A stretch of 64,000 nt of DNA from Ulota crispa. Lineage: Eukaryota > Streptophyta > Bryopsida > Orthotrichales > Orthotrichaceae. Positions 1 through 12,969 of the stretch are shown piece by piece (position 1 is the first letter of the stretch; each line of letters opens with the position of its first letter). The notes under the pieces are model-generated. The model was not told the origin of the DNA. It was given only the letters and a program-made list of their open reading frames with translations, and made no database searches. Made by a program: the position numbers and the translations under genes. The stretch spans positions 27,800,002-27,864,001 of the forward strand of contig OY987242.1 in assembly GCA_963920765.1 (NCBI GenBank), written 5' to 3'.

Positions 1-171
1 AAGGCTTTCCTTCATCTCGCATTAAAAGAGATATTTTCAGCTCTCCAATCACGATAACTTTAGGGAAGCAAACCAACAAGCAACTAAATCCTAAACTGAG
101 GTAACGTCTACTCTCCACAATCCAACATCCGATGATTTCCAAGTATTCTTATCGCTTTCTCACCTGCCATC

Positions 172-471
172 TTATAATTCAAACAATTCTGCAGAATTTG
201 GCATATTGTGATGATAATTGTGTGTAAAACCCTGACAAAGACACCAATTCACAAAACAAGGACGCACCACAGAAAACGCAGGCACTCGAGACGCTCTTCT
301 CCAAACACCAGCTTCTCGACGGAGCTGCAACGACGATGAGGTGAGCCATGAAGCAGCTCTTTGGCTCCCGGACGACGAGAAACGCCTCATTTCAGCTCTT
401 CCGCTCCTGGACGATGTCAAACTGCCCTGCAACAAAGAAGATGCCAATCGGCTCCCACGCGCCATCGCCAT
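172..471 (-). CDS. possible first exon of a mitochondrial-presequence protein
   Basis: An open frame reads leftward from an ATG at 471. Its N-terminus is rich in Arg, Ser, Ala and Leu with almost no acidic residues (MAMARGSRLASSLLQG, then more Arg/Ser stretches), which is the composition of a plant mitochondrial presequence. It is divergently oriented to the GCN2 gene and faces the window edge, so only a first exon would be visible. I did not find a convincing splice donor, and the last part of the frame (after about residue 75) no longer looks like protein, so the exon probably ends before it. The mature protein is not in view and no family can be assigned. It could also be a chance frame in a GC-richer leader. 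Confidence 0.28.
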   Translation of the reverse strand: MAMARGSRLASSLLQGSLTSSRSGRAEMRRFSSSGSQRAASWLTSSSLQLRREAGVWRRASRVPAFSVVRPCFVNWCLCQGFTHNYHHNMPNSAELFEL

Positions 472-1795
472 ACTGCCAAATTCTCTTCAAGCAAGTATGG
501 TCCACCACAACACTTGAAAACACTACAATTTTTCTCGAACACTCTTTTATATACTCCAGAAAAAAATAGGCAATGAATAGCTGCAAAAAGTTTTTCCTTT
601 TGTGCAAGGAATGTCCGCCAGCCGCGAAATTGACCGGGGATTCGCAAAACAGTGATTTTTACAAACCCGTGCGCATCACGTTATGATGCAATCAAACCTA
701 CAGACATGGCTATCTGACTTGGCAACCTGTTTGATTGGTGTTTGCTTCTAAACCCTAACACAGAATTCTCTAAAAATAAATGATTTTGTTGGCCTGACAC
801 TTCGGTATCTCTTCATTCATTGTCATCCGAGTCTGACACAGATTTCATTCATAAAAATTCGTTCATTATCATTGCATTCGTCGTCTTATTCAGGCAACCT
901 TTGTTGCAAGTTCGGCTCCTGTCTAAACCCTAAACACAGAAATCATCCATGGAAATATATACCTTATTTTTCTGTTTCTTCTTCATTTAAGCTTATAAAA
1001 GGTTGTGGGTCCCGAGGTCAGGGGAAGAATTACGGTCGCCGAAGTTGACGAAGCACCTGCCAGATACGTTTATTTTTGTCTTCAACTGAGGATTTTCTAT
1101 GTCCACGTCAGCCCAAAAGTGTTTGTCGTTCAATTTTAGAGCTTTGGCGACAGAAGGAGACTCTCAAGTTTCGAACTCGATGTCTGGATCATCGTGTCCG
1201 AGACGGGTCAAGAAGTTTGCTGCACGTGTTTCTGTTCCCCAAATGTTTTCTTCGAGAAAATTTGTAACGCTTTCTTCCGTTTTCACTTGAATTGGTGCGT
1301 TTTTTGCTTAAACCCTAAACCCTTTCGCTGTTTCGTTGGCCAGGTGGTTGTGAATGGCGATGTCGGTTTTTCTGAACAGTAATTGCTTTACCTCGCAATT
1401 TCTTAGCTTGCACGCGAATTGGAATACAAAGCTTGTCGGTACTCTAGATTTGAACAGAAGTGAGGGACTCAATGTGGTGAAGTCCATCAGCTGTTGATAT
1501 CATTAAACCTTTGGCCGCAAATCACAGTTCAAAACAACACTACAGTAATCTCGATTTTTCTACTAGAAATATTTTAGAATCAAAAAACAGAGGTTGACTT
1601 CGTATCTATTGAATGTGACTCAAGTCAGCTCTTGTCAAATCAAGGATGGATCAGTCACATCGGTCGACAGTAGACCATGTTTGAAAAGGCACTATATCTG
1701 ATGAAATTGTTTTTTTGTTTTTGCCATTATGAAAGCAATGTCTTTAACGTATGTGCAGATGTTTATGAGGCTATGGTAGACCCTCGGTTTTCATC
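472..1795 (+). promoter_or_regulatory. promoter and 5' leader of the GCN2 gene
   Basis: No coding sequence is supported here. A good TATA box (TATAAAA, 994-1000) lies in a suitable place for transcription toward GCN2, predicting a start near 1025-1035. Telobox motifs AAACCCTAA occur at 750-758 and 925-933, and AAACCCTAAACCC at 1310-1322; these are common in leaders and promoters of plant housekeeping genes. If the TATA box is used, the leader is about 760 nt before the ATG at 1796. A possible splice acceptor (gtgcag, ending near 1759) suggests a leader intron. The interval may also hold the promoter of the leftward gene. Confidence 0.4.
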
Positions 1796-4700
1796 ATGCC
1801 TTCCAATAAAGCTAGCCGGCGTAACAAACGCCCTGCGAAGCACAAAGCTCGACAATCACTGAAAGAGCGTGCTTCTGACTTTGCTGACTCTTCAGACCTG
1901 GTGTACGAGGAGATTACAGCTTTGTAAGTGACACATTCTAGCATCATCTTTACTCCTCAAGTCTCCGCCCACTTTGCAAGGCATTTCACTGATCTGCTGA
2001 ATTTTTCTGGTTTCTACAGATCTGCAATTTTTCAGGAAGACTTTCATCTTGTGTGTGAGCAGCCTGTCGCGGAGTTTTCCATTCGGCTTCGGTGAGACAA
2101 AATTTATGCAGCACTGTAGTCAATTTGTTGTTGGACTTCGTAGCTTCTCCAGGGGGATATGGATGTGCATTTTTTATCCCAATCTTTTTCTTTCTAGAAC
2201 TATATCCAAAAAAAAACCTTCTTTGTAAGAATCACGAGGTTTATTTAAAACATGACGCTCAATCTTGGAGAGAAACTTTTCCTTGGTCTTTTTTCTTCAA
2301 TTGGATTTTGAAGCATTCAGGTTAGAGAAACAGCTACTGGAGGAGATGCTATTAAAAAACAAATACGTAATACAGATCTCGAAGTAGTTTATGGATTATA
2401 TATATGTAGAAGACTTGGGGATTGGTATATTAGGTTTAATCTAGCTGCTTGTATGAAGATGAAATTCAGCTCACAAGTGATTAGTTCCAGATCGTAGATG
2501 AAATTTCATCTTTTGTTTGGGATTTTTTGGGTTTAAGAGTAAGCTCAGAAGCTGATTGACTGACATATAGTACTGCTTTTGGTAACGTGTGCGCAGACCA
2601 CATTCAGTGGATCAGGATGATGACGAGGATGTGACTTCAGAGCTTGTTGTCAGGTTCTTATACGGAACCTCTCTTTTCTTTTGAATTGTGTAGTGTACCA
2701 CGTTAAATGAAATTCCTAATTTTCATTAAAAGTTTTCAAGCAGCTTGCAATTACCACAGTGAGATGAAACTGACATTGCTTGGTTTCTGGAGAGGCCGAG
2801 GCTTACCATGAAATTATGTTGAGGTTTATGTGGTTGCCTCTGTAGAAGTAGAGCTCGTTGTCTACATGAACAACATAAGGGATTTTTGGATTTTTTTGGC
2901 AGGTGTCTACCTGGATATCCTCAGAAGCCTCCCAAGTTGACTGTGATTGCAAAGCAAGGACTGTCAAGTGAGCAATCACATCGTCTTCATTCTTTGCTTG
3001 TAGAGCAGGTTCGCCATGCAACCTAAACTAATTGATCTTGTCTACCTTGTTTGATCGATCTTAATCGTCGTCTACGTAAATAGAATCTACCTCTCCTCAT
3101 CATTCGAAGAAGTAAAATCACCTGAATTTGACAGGCGGCATCATTGGCAAGGGAAGGTCGTGTAATGGTCTTCAATTTGACTGAGGCTGCTCAAGAATTC
3201 CTGTCTGAAAATCGGCCAACCAAGGCAGCTCTTCATCGTCGGTCAATCGGTAATGAAGAGATTTCATTGGAAGAGAATTTGACAAACTCTGCTCGTGAAG
3301 CACCCTTGGAGGCAAGAATCTATGCATCAACCTGTAGTTGAAGCCGAAGAAGTGCTTTGATTACTAATTCTTTTCAATCAATTGGCATGCTTTTTTTTAA
3401 GATTCTGGTATCCTTTTAGTCTGTGTTTGTAGGGATCCAATGGGTTCGTTGTGAGTTGTTATACCCACATGTATGAAGCTCATGAACTGTTTTTCAGGGG
3501 TCTCTTATAACATCGACGGAAGCAGAGGATGATGGTGGTTGTTCCGAGGATGTTGTATTCTTGGACCTTTTCGGCAGAAGTTGGGTTGAGAATGACAGTC
3601 ATTGGGACGAAGGTCTTGTTTCTACACCCACTAAAAGCAGTACTCGGACGGAAGAGCGAGACAAACTGGAAAGGAAGAAAGGCAGGAAAAGTACAGATCC
3701 AAAGCCTCGTCGTGTAGTTGGTGAAGAGAAAGAAGATGTTGGATCAATCAAAGAAGGACCTTTGAAGGCACCTGTACATGGTGAAAGTGCCTTCAAAGAA
3801 CTGGACAAAGAGTTGGCGGTACAACTTGCGAAAGATAACCATTCAAATACTGTTTCAGATATTCTACTAAGAGCTCGGAGAGGCTTCTACCAAAGGAACC
3901 TGATTGTGAAGGTGAGATTTTATTACTCTTATGTAGATCTGAGTGTCTAGTACATCCTTGTCTGTACCGGCTGTTTTGTTTGTGTAAAACTTACTCGTTC
4001 GACTCGATAACGTCGCAGCAAACGCCACTTCTAGACCATAGCTCTTGTACTATCGAGGATGGGGACGAAAATGGAGATGATGAAGATAGAGATGACGAAG
4101 ATGAGGAAGATGAGGATGAGACCGACGATTCTGAATCCACTTCTAGCGATGAATTGCCTATATCTACTGTCTATCAAGATGCTACAACAAAGCTGATCCA
4201 GAAAGATCTTGTTCTGGTATATATTCTTTCACTCTTGTTAACAGTGGGTTTTTGAATGTTTCGTGGTTCTTCTGTATCTGAAGCCGAAGGCCATGTAATA
4301 GTTTCACAATGGATGTGATATTTTGCAAGTGCACAGTACTCATCCACTCAAACTTATGTTCCAGTGGTTGCGTGCATGCAACTAAATGTTTGGCACGAGG
4401 GATTCCATATTTCAAGTTCTGATTTTATGTCAATCTCGTTGGGTCCTTCAGAACAGCCGCCAAAGAAAATCATGTGTTATTTTTTCTAGTTTGTTGTTAA
4501 GTTTTGATTCCTCCTCATTCAAGGGTACAAGTTGGCTTGTTCTCTTGACAGGCTCATCTACTTCGATTGGTTAGTGGAGCAAGAGGCCCGTTGCCGAATA
4601 CACTTCCAGACTTGGCCACGCAATTCGAACACCTCGGTGTAATTTCTCGACATTAGTTCGTTAATTAGTTTGTTGATTTGTTCTCTAGTTTGCCAAGCGA

Positions 4701-7700
4701 TGGAGATGTATTAGTCGAGACTTGTTTTCATCTCGGACGTTAGTCATCGTTATGAGCTTCGTTTACCTCTCCCATGCAGAAGTTTTTCAAAGTTTTCTGA
4801 AAGTCCCTTGAGATTTCAAATGTTGTTAGCTCTGGAATTTTGACGGCCCTGGCATTAGTGAGAGGTTGCTTTTAATAGGGTTTCAGATTGCTGCTGAGTG
4901 TATTGCTGTCGGCTAAGTCACATTTGCGTGTGCTTCGTGATTCAGATTTTGCCACGATGGGTGAAAGATTTGGTGACTCATCAACCTGAAATCTTTGATG
5001 CTACCTTTCGAAGATCGTTCCCACCAGAAACTACTGATATCAATTTCCCAGCTCTTGACCCTTCCGTAAGACTAGGACCCTCAACCCTAAAATATCCATT
5101 CAAGAACAACATGAGCACCATAGGTTTATCTAGATGTTGAATGCTCTGGAATGTTGCACTCACCTAAACCACAGACTTCCACACGGTTGACGGTGTTCTC
5201 GAAATGTTTTTGACAGACAAATCAGTCTTTTGTTGCTAAGTATGGTCACTTCTTCTTGCAGGCTCAACCATCTGTAAGCCAATTCTGGGATGCTAGTCCG
5301 GACCTTTTAGGGGTTGGCAATACATCCAACTCACGCTACTTATCTGATTTTGAAGAGGACTCGTTGCTAGGTATGGTAAAATATGTCTAGCTCATTCAGT
5401 TTTGAAGTTTAAGTCATTTATGTTTATTATCTACAAGGGATTCAAAAATATCTCAGAGGAAGGGGAGGTGCTAGATTGTTGTGGCTTACTATCACAGCGT
5501 GGTGATTCCTTATCGCAGGTAAAGGAGGTTTTGGACATGTGGTATTATGTGTTAACAAATTGGACGGTAGACGATATGCGATGAAGAAAATCCGTCTAAA
5601 AGTGAAAACTCTGTCACAAAACAACAAAATTTTAAGGTTTGTGCATTTTCAATCTAATCTCTTTCATTCAGTGTTGGAGGATCTTGGTAGTCTCTAGAAA
5701 TAGTTTAAAGTAATTTCATCGTACCAAATGGCAGTGACCTGGATGAGTGCAGATTTGTTCAATGATGGTGATCAACACAACGCTGTCTTTGAGATGAGTT
5801 TGTGTGCGCCTGCAATATTAGAATTTGTATAATTTAAAGCAATACATAGATTCTTGTGCCTTACTAAAAGTTAGCTTTGCACAGGGAAGTAGCAACATTG
5901 GCTCGTCTACAGCATCACCATGTGGTCCGATACTACCAGGTAAGCGAAAGGCTCTGTGATTTGAAGTTGCAAACATGACCAGGGTCTCATTTTCATACAT
6001 CACAGCTATCATAAGTATCAGCCGAGGTTTTTAGTTTTGGATAAACGAATGATATACAGCACTTTGTTTGTTTTAACATCAATTTCTTGCAGGCATGGAT
6101 AGAAACTGGGTTAGGTTCTGTTATGGAGAAGTTGAACAGCGGGTCTGATGTTACCGACAGTGAAGATGACTGGCTTTCAAATAACAAGATAGGGAGCTCT
6201 GAAACAGACGCTCCAGAACTTCGGAAGGGTGAGCCTGCTCAGACTACATATTTGTACATACAAATGGAATATTGTCCAAGGTAATACTCCTTTCGATAAT
6301 ACTGCTGTAGTTAGGAACTTCTAGAATTTTAAGATGCATAAGTTTGTCTATCCAATATCAGGGAATAAGGTTGTGTTGTTTGCATATTTTCGTGCGTCAT
6401 GCTGAAGTGTGGGTTTGGATTTTTGCATAACAGCTTTTCTTACTATCTTCTCTATGTTCGTGCAGAACCTTACGAGATGTTTTTAGTACATACAAAGGGC
6501 CTGTTGACAAGGAGGCAACTTGGCGGATATTTCGTCAGATTGTAGAAGGATTGGCTCACATTCATAGTCGAGGCATCATACACCGAGACTTGACTCCAAA
6601 CAACATATTTTTTGATTCACGCAATGATATTAAAATTGGGGACTTTGGCCTTGGTACGTTCCTTACAAGTATTGTTATAGAGAATGTAGAAACACGCATA
6701 GAGACCTTGATGACCTTTGTGACGTGGCTTAATGTTGAATAGCTTTTCGGTACCCTCCATCGAGAAATTGGTATGGTTTCTAAGCAATGAGGATGTGTAT
6801 GCAGCCAAGTTTGCAAATTTGGAGCCAGATCTAGATCCAATTCCATCGGCTTCTGTGGATAAGGCCAGTGCTTCACTCGATGGCACTGGAGCTGTTGGCA
6901 CATACTTTTATACGGCGCCGGAAATACTGCAGGGGTGGCCCCACATTGATGAGAAGGTAAGTCTCTTTGATCCTAAAATAATGCTGGAATTTACTTAACT
7001 TCTGTTTTTAAAGAAACTCACAAACTCGTTCATAGTTGTACACTGGTGTATGTTTATTAGTGAGAGGCACCTGCAGATCAATACTTGTGAGCCCTTGCAC
7101 TCTTTCTAACGTCAAGTAACAACCGGGGAAACTGTTTCTATAAACTTGACCCTTAAATTAATTGGCAGTTTTGAGACAAAAACCGTGACTGCCAAAGACT
7201 GTGACCTCTTAGTAAAACACCTCGTAATGATTATTTGGGGTGTTTGTTTTGCACATTTAACCAAATGATCCTAAAGCTGATTTGATTTTTTACCTAGAGA
7301 ATTCTTTCCAACTGTAGTTCCTTATCATTGACAAGATCATAGCAATTAAAGATAGTGCTTTTTTATATTTAGACATTGCAAAAATGAGGAAAATTTGATT
7401 TCCAGGGCTTGCAATTCCAAATCTAGTGCTTTTGCTCGTAGTTAGTTTTGGGATTATGTTGCACAAGTGTATTGAAAGTATTTATGTAAAAAATTAAACC
7501 AATTGGAAATATCTATCATGGTGAAAATGACTTATTTGTAAAGGTGATTTAGCAATTGTATCATACAAAGGGTAGACTTTGAAGAGTGCAAAATAATAGC
7601 AATCTTATTTTTTTGGAATATTGAAATGGTGATCATCTAGCTTACACTCTAATCTTTGTCAATCATGAAAGAAAACAAAAATAATAATAATAATAATAAT

Positions 7701-10700
7701 ACTAATAATACCCGCAGACTTAGAAGCTTTTGAAATTGGGTTTTTTTATGTTTGGATGTTGCTCAAAATCTAAAAACTTGCTATCAAAAGCTTGCAAGTC
7801 CACTTCATGTGTTTGTTAACATTGTAACTCTTTGAAACTTGTTACATGGGTGTGTTGAGAGTATGTTTGAAAAAATTCAAATTGATTGTACCTTTCTTTG
7901 TGGTTGCCCAACTGCACGACTTGGAAAGGAAGTCACATATTCAATCATAACTTCTTGCCATCTTGTTCAATAATTTTGGAAACCAGTGAGTTGGAAAGGT
8001 ACTCCTTGCACACAAATTCTATCAAAATCTCAAATCAATCCATGCCTATTTCTGTTCACAATTTGGATGCCCAAAATTTCTATGTTGCCACAAAAAACGT
8101 TGTTTGATCCTTTAGAGGTTAAGCGGATTGCTGATCATGTTATTTTTTTGCCAACAGTTTTATGCCACACCTGTTTTTATAACACCAATGTGCAAGCCCG
8201 TCTCACCGTGTTTTTTGTGTTTTGTATGCAGGTGGACATGTACAGCCTAGGAATTGTGTTATTCGAGCTTTGGTATCAGTTCACGACTGCTATGGAGCGG
8301 TACGTTGTACTGAATGATTTCAAAACTACAGGCACATTGCCACCCACATGGTCTGCAGAATTTGAGTCTCAAGCGAAGTTAGTACAGTGGCTAACAACTG
8401 CTCAGCCTCCCGAAAGGCCGTCAGCTGTGCAACTCTTGCGGAGTAAACTTATTCCTCCTCGCATGCAAGATGAAGCACTAAATGGTAAGTGCAGTTGTAA
8501 TGTCGTGGTGTATCATTTCTTAAAACTGTTTTTTTTGGTTTACTAATCCACTTGTATACATTCCCTTTACCATTTTTAGAGATACTCTATCTGGAGCTAA
8601 TTGATTTGTACAACGCTATCCTATTTGCTGTTGTTTATGACTTTGCTGCTGCTGCTGCTGCTGAACGGTTCTTATTGCTGAGTGTTTGTACACTTCATTG
8701 TGTCTTATGAGAGTTATACAAATAGGTAGTGTGTTTTTGCGATTTTGTGTAATTTAATTTTAATTCTTCTGGTTTGGCCTTTTGGTGCGAACAGACATAT
8801 TACGAACAATTCAAAACGCCGAGGATACAACTGTATATGACCAAGTTGTAGCAGCAATATTTGATGACGTACGTTTGACAGAAAAGGCTGAACTTGCTGA
8901 TCGACTACGAAATAAGGCAAAGCCTCATTGTCCGCTTATTAAGAAGGTGGGAGTACAGGAGTGGGTCATCGATAGTGTCAAGGAGGTATTCATACGGCAT
9001 GGAGCTCGACCTGTTGAGAGCACCGAAATCTCAGTTCTAGATGACCCCAAACACATCAACGGGTATGTCGTAAAGTGAATGATGTACATTTGATACACGT
9101 AATACATGAACATCAAATTATTTCTGAAAGTCAGGCCACTTTGATCTCTGGTTGACCCTTTCGATTTTTGTTTCATTCCTAGTTTTAAGTCAATATAGAT
9201 AGTGATCTGCAGTAAGAATTTGTGACGTTAGGTGAGTATCCTAAACCACATATTACTTAAACTCGTGATATGCAAATCCAGTTCGAGAGATTTTTAAGAG
9301 CAGCTTTGCTGACCAAAATTTCTACTTTGCTCTTTGGATTGGCAGGCTTGCTGTGAAATTATTAGATTCATCTAGCAACATGCTTCAACTGCGTTACGAG
9401 ACGCGTTCGTCCTTTGCTTGTTGGATCGCTTCAAATCAGGTTCTCTTACTGTCTTGAACTCTAGAAGACTTCTTTGGAATCCAATAGAAATTTTTCGTTG
9501 GAAATGCTCGTTTATTATAAGAGTCGAATTTATTTAATTTTGTACATATTGTAGCTATTTCTGGAGTGCTTTAGGTGCTTTTCGACTTTGAACCTAATAG
9601 TTTTATTGGGCAATGCCAGCCAACATCTCTGAGGCGATATCAAATATCCAGAGTTTACCGACGTGGGGTTGGAGATGATGCTCCTCTTGGGTTTTTCCAG
9701 GTCAGTATCAGGACCAATCTTAGACCTGTTCTGAGAGTATCAATCGGATGCACTGCAAGTCATGGTAGGGCTGGAAGAGTACACCATTTCTAAGGACTTT
9801 GCTTTTTTCACTGTTTTGCAACTCATTCTTGATGTGTTTATAGGGAGATTTCGATATTGTTGGAGGTGCCCGCTCTTTGGCAGAGGCAGAAGCAATCAAG
9901 GTGCGAGATATCTTCATATCCTTTGGCGTGCAGTGCTTGGATTTGCAATGGACACATGTGCTTGCTGGCTATCCTTATGAATTGATTGCGTGTCATGAAA
10001 TATCTCTAGTACAGAATTTGTAAGGTTCTTAATCTCACAGTCATCAAATGTTGAGAAATGCTAGCTAATTCTGGAAGACATCAGGTTGCAACCGACGTGG
10101 TATCCAAGTTTTCAATCTTGGAGTTGGACGGAGTGCGAGTGAACCATCGGCAATTGTTGAATGTCATTTGGACCTGGGCGGGTGTTAAGCGCAATGAAAG
10201 ACACCAGATTGCTCAGGTCGGCATCTTGTCATTTCTAAATTTGGCATCCACTAATCAGTTGACGTTTGGTTGATATCCTCATAATCATTCTTCCTTGTTA
10301 ATGTGCTCTTGCGCGTAAGTACAGGTTTGGTTGTGCGCTCCTGAGCAACTTGGTAGATTTCTGTATGTGAGAGAGGTGTTAACGTATTAACTTCAGGTCT
10401 GAAGTGCCATAAATAAATGCTTGGAGCAGAACATCCAGGTGTAATGTGATCAAGAGTTCGTTGTCCTTGTCATGAGAATCAATTAGTCACCTTAATTACA
10501 TCGAGGTTCTACGCTTCGTCTTTATCCATGTATCTTCTGCTGTTTATTGCTGGTGCTTGAAGGCTAGTTTTATTGATTGCTCTCTGTGCAGGTTCTCTCC
10601 ATGGGCACAATGTCACCTCGATCAACTGCTCGTAAAGCTCGCTGGGCTGACGTTCGCAGACAACTCTTGAAGGTACGCCGCAGAACATTGAAATGTACTG

Positions 10701-12969
10701 AACATTCATTTTGTCGGTCCATCACATTACACACTTCATCTATGGCAGTTTGAACGCATCACAAATATTCTTTCTTAGATTTTATTTTATCATGTTCTTA
10801 TTTTTACATATCGCTGTGTGTTGGTGGTGTTTTTCTCGAACAGGGTGGAATCGCTGCAAGTGTAGTGGAAAAGTTGCAGACAGTGGAGCGCCGGCTAAGT
10901 GGCACTGCAGATGAAGCTCTTGCTCGCCTACGAGGAGCCTTGCCTTCCAGTACGTCTTTCAGTCACTTGTCAGTTGCCAACGTGTCCTTTTGTAGCCGAT
11001 TGATTGTACTAAAAGACTCTGATGAAAGAAACGATTCAATCAAGTGAAGGTGTCAAACTTAGTAGCGCTCCTCGTGGAGCAAAAGAAATGTCACGTTATA
11101 TGAACTTTATCTCTTTTTGGTATTTCTATGTGCGCAGGTCACATAACCTCAGCGGCATTTGATGAACTATCTATGTTTCTGGGCTTCTTAAGAGTGTGGG
11201 GAATTGAGAAGGTTGTCTATATTGACGCTCTAATGTCACCAACAGAAGAGTGTTTTGATGCGATCTATTTTCAGGTCGACATTTTCAACACATCAGCATG
11301 CTTGCTTCCCTAATTTTCCTTTTTTCCTCAAAATCAGGACAAAATCTCATTTGTGCTAACATCACTCTTCCAGAAAAATCTTCATGTCTGTGACTGATTG
11401 GCAATGTTTTTTTACAGAATTAGTCAGTGTAGCCACGTAATGCCTGCCATTCAACTGTGCTTGTACTGAATATGTACAAGTGAAATATTCTGTTGACGTA
11501 TCCTCTTCTGAGGTCCTCTCATTTTAGAATCCTGTGTTGAAGGAAAATTGGGGTTCATGTCTTCCACCACAGGTACATGTCAAGAAGGCTAGTTCGTCTT
11601 CCTCGACGCGAGACACAGCACAGCCTTTTTGCCTTGCAGTCGGTGGTTGTTACGACCGCCTCGTACACAAGTACTGGCCTCCCAAGTTGGTAAAATCAAA
11701 CATTCGAATCTTTTCGTATGGAACCCTTTTCTTGTCTAGATTTCTTTCAGAATCATATTGTTTCACTGCATGTTTTCATATGTGTTCATTTGAAGTGGAA
11801 GAGGACAATTCGACGATAGATAAAGAATGAATTCCCTGATCCAGCTTAAGAAGTGATATCCACTGAGGGCCGTGCCAAGGAGCCATATGCTCTAACCACA
11901 CATATCTCTTTTTTGGACTTGGTTTTTCTGCAGGCCTATTCTGCACCAGGCGTGGTGGGTCTGAGCATTGCAGTGCAGAAGTTAATATCTGTTGCAACGG
12001 CAGAGAGGTGAACTCAATATCCCTTCGGAAGCCAACAAAAATATTGAAATGAAAGCACCTGATTGAGCATAGTTGATGGATGTCTTTGGAATTATCCCTT
12101 TGCAAAAATTCCTCTATTGGTAACCGTGCTCTTTGTATCTGATAATAGATCATTGACCCTAGCACGTCTGATGTTTAAAAGTGGCTGCTTTTCAGTAGTG
12201 CAACAACTGTTGTCTTTTCTGTTCAAAATATATGGACATGCTACTCAAGTACATAAAAAAACTGGTGTGAAACTACGCATTTCGTTGCAGGAATGTTGCA
12301 GGAACAGTCACGGAAGTCCTGGTTTGCAGCCGCGGTGGAGGTGGACTTTTAGCAGAGCGCATGCAGTTGGTGTCTCTATTGTGGGCATCAAACATCAAGG
12401 TGCGCTCCATGTTGTGCCCACCTCCATAAAGACCATTATTTCTTGCTAATCTACGGATTGTTATTTGAAATCTATTTTTGTTAAAAAGCTCTACTTTAAC
12501 ATCAGATAGTGATCAATTTGCAGGCCGAGTACATGTGTTCCTCGGCACCTAGTCTGACAGAGCAGTATGATTACGCCCACGAACACGGCATCAAATGGAT
12601 GGTGATTATTACGGAGGCAGCTTGGTCTCTCCAGAAGACCGTGAAGGTACATTCATCTGTTTCAATCGTCCTTCGCTCTAAAAGTTCGGCTTAATCCAGG
12701 GATCTCAGAGAATGTGCTTAGAATAACTGATGCCCTTTGCTCGATAACGACTGTGTAATTCAGGTAATTTCTTCATTTGTATACAGTTTTGATCTTGTTT
12801 TTGTGCCTAGTTTTCTGATGAGTTCTGGTTGACCTTTTTGACTATTTGCTAGGTCCGGCACTTGGACCTTAAAATCGTAGAGGAGGTGCACCTTGAAGAT
12901 TTGGTGATGCACTTCATCGATAATTTGCTGACTCCGAGCAGCCTGAAAAAGCGGACTAATCAACGCTAG
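1796..12969 (+). CDS. GCN2: eIF2-alpha kinase GCN2 (29 exons)
   Basis: GCN2 senses uncharged tRNA through a HisRS-like domain and phosphorylates eIF2-alpha to reduce translation. Exons read from splice sites and frame: 1796-1923, 2020-2091, 2597-2653, 2903-3008, 3135-3311, 3498-3911, 4019-4216, 4552-4638, 4946-5065, 5262-5370, 5519-5636, 5885-5939, 6093-6280, 6466-6653, 6805-6956, 8232-8484, 8795-9062, 9346-9439, 9620-9700, 9844-9900, 10085-10216, 10592-10672, 10844-10949, 11138-11274, 11573-11689, 11934-12007, 12291-12399, 12524-12646, 12853-12969. They total 3918 nt (1305 aa), in frame throughout. Domains: RWD (about 37-146), acidic linker (exon 7), kinase with glycine loop GKGGFG (490-495), K512, HRDLTPNN (649-656), DFG (669-671), APE (710-712), and an insert in exon 13; then a HisRS-like domain with the motif-3-like segment [10 protein letters not shown] (1147-1156) and a C-terminal tail. 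The catalytic-loop Lys is Thr, as I recall for plant GCN2. The ATG is the first in frame after a TGA. The intron after exon 5 uses a GC donor. Confidence 0.95.
6957..8231 (+). other. largest GCN2 intron, with an (AAT)n microsatellite
   Basis: This 1275-bp intron lies in the kinase domain between the APE motif and the helix beginning VDMYSLG. It is much longer than the other GCN2 introns, most of which are about 90-380 bp. It holds an AAT microsatellite around 7679-7710 and AT-rich sequence without recognisable element termini. The frames at 7886-8231 are intronic; only the part from 8232 onward is exon 16. Confidence 0.7.
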
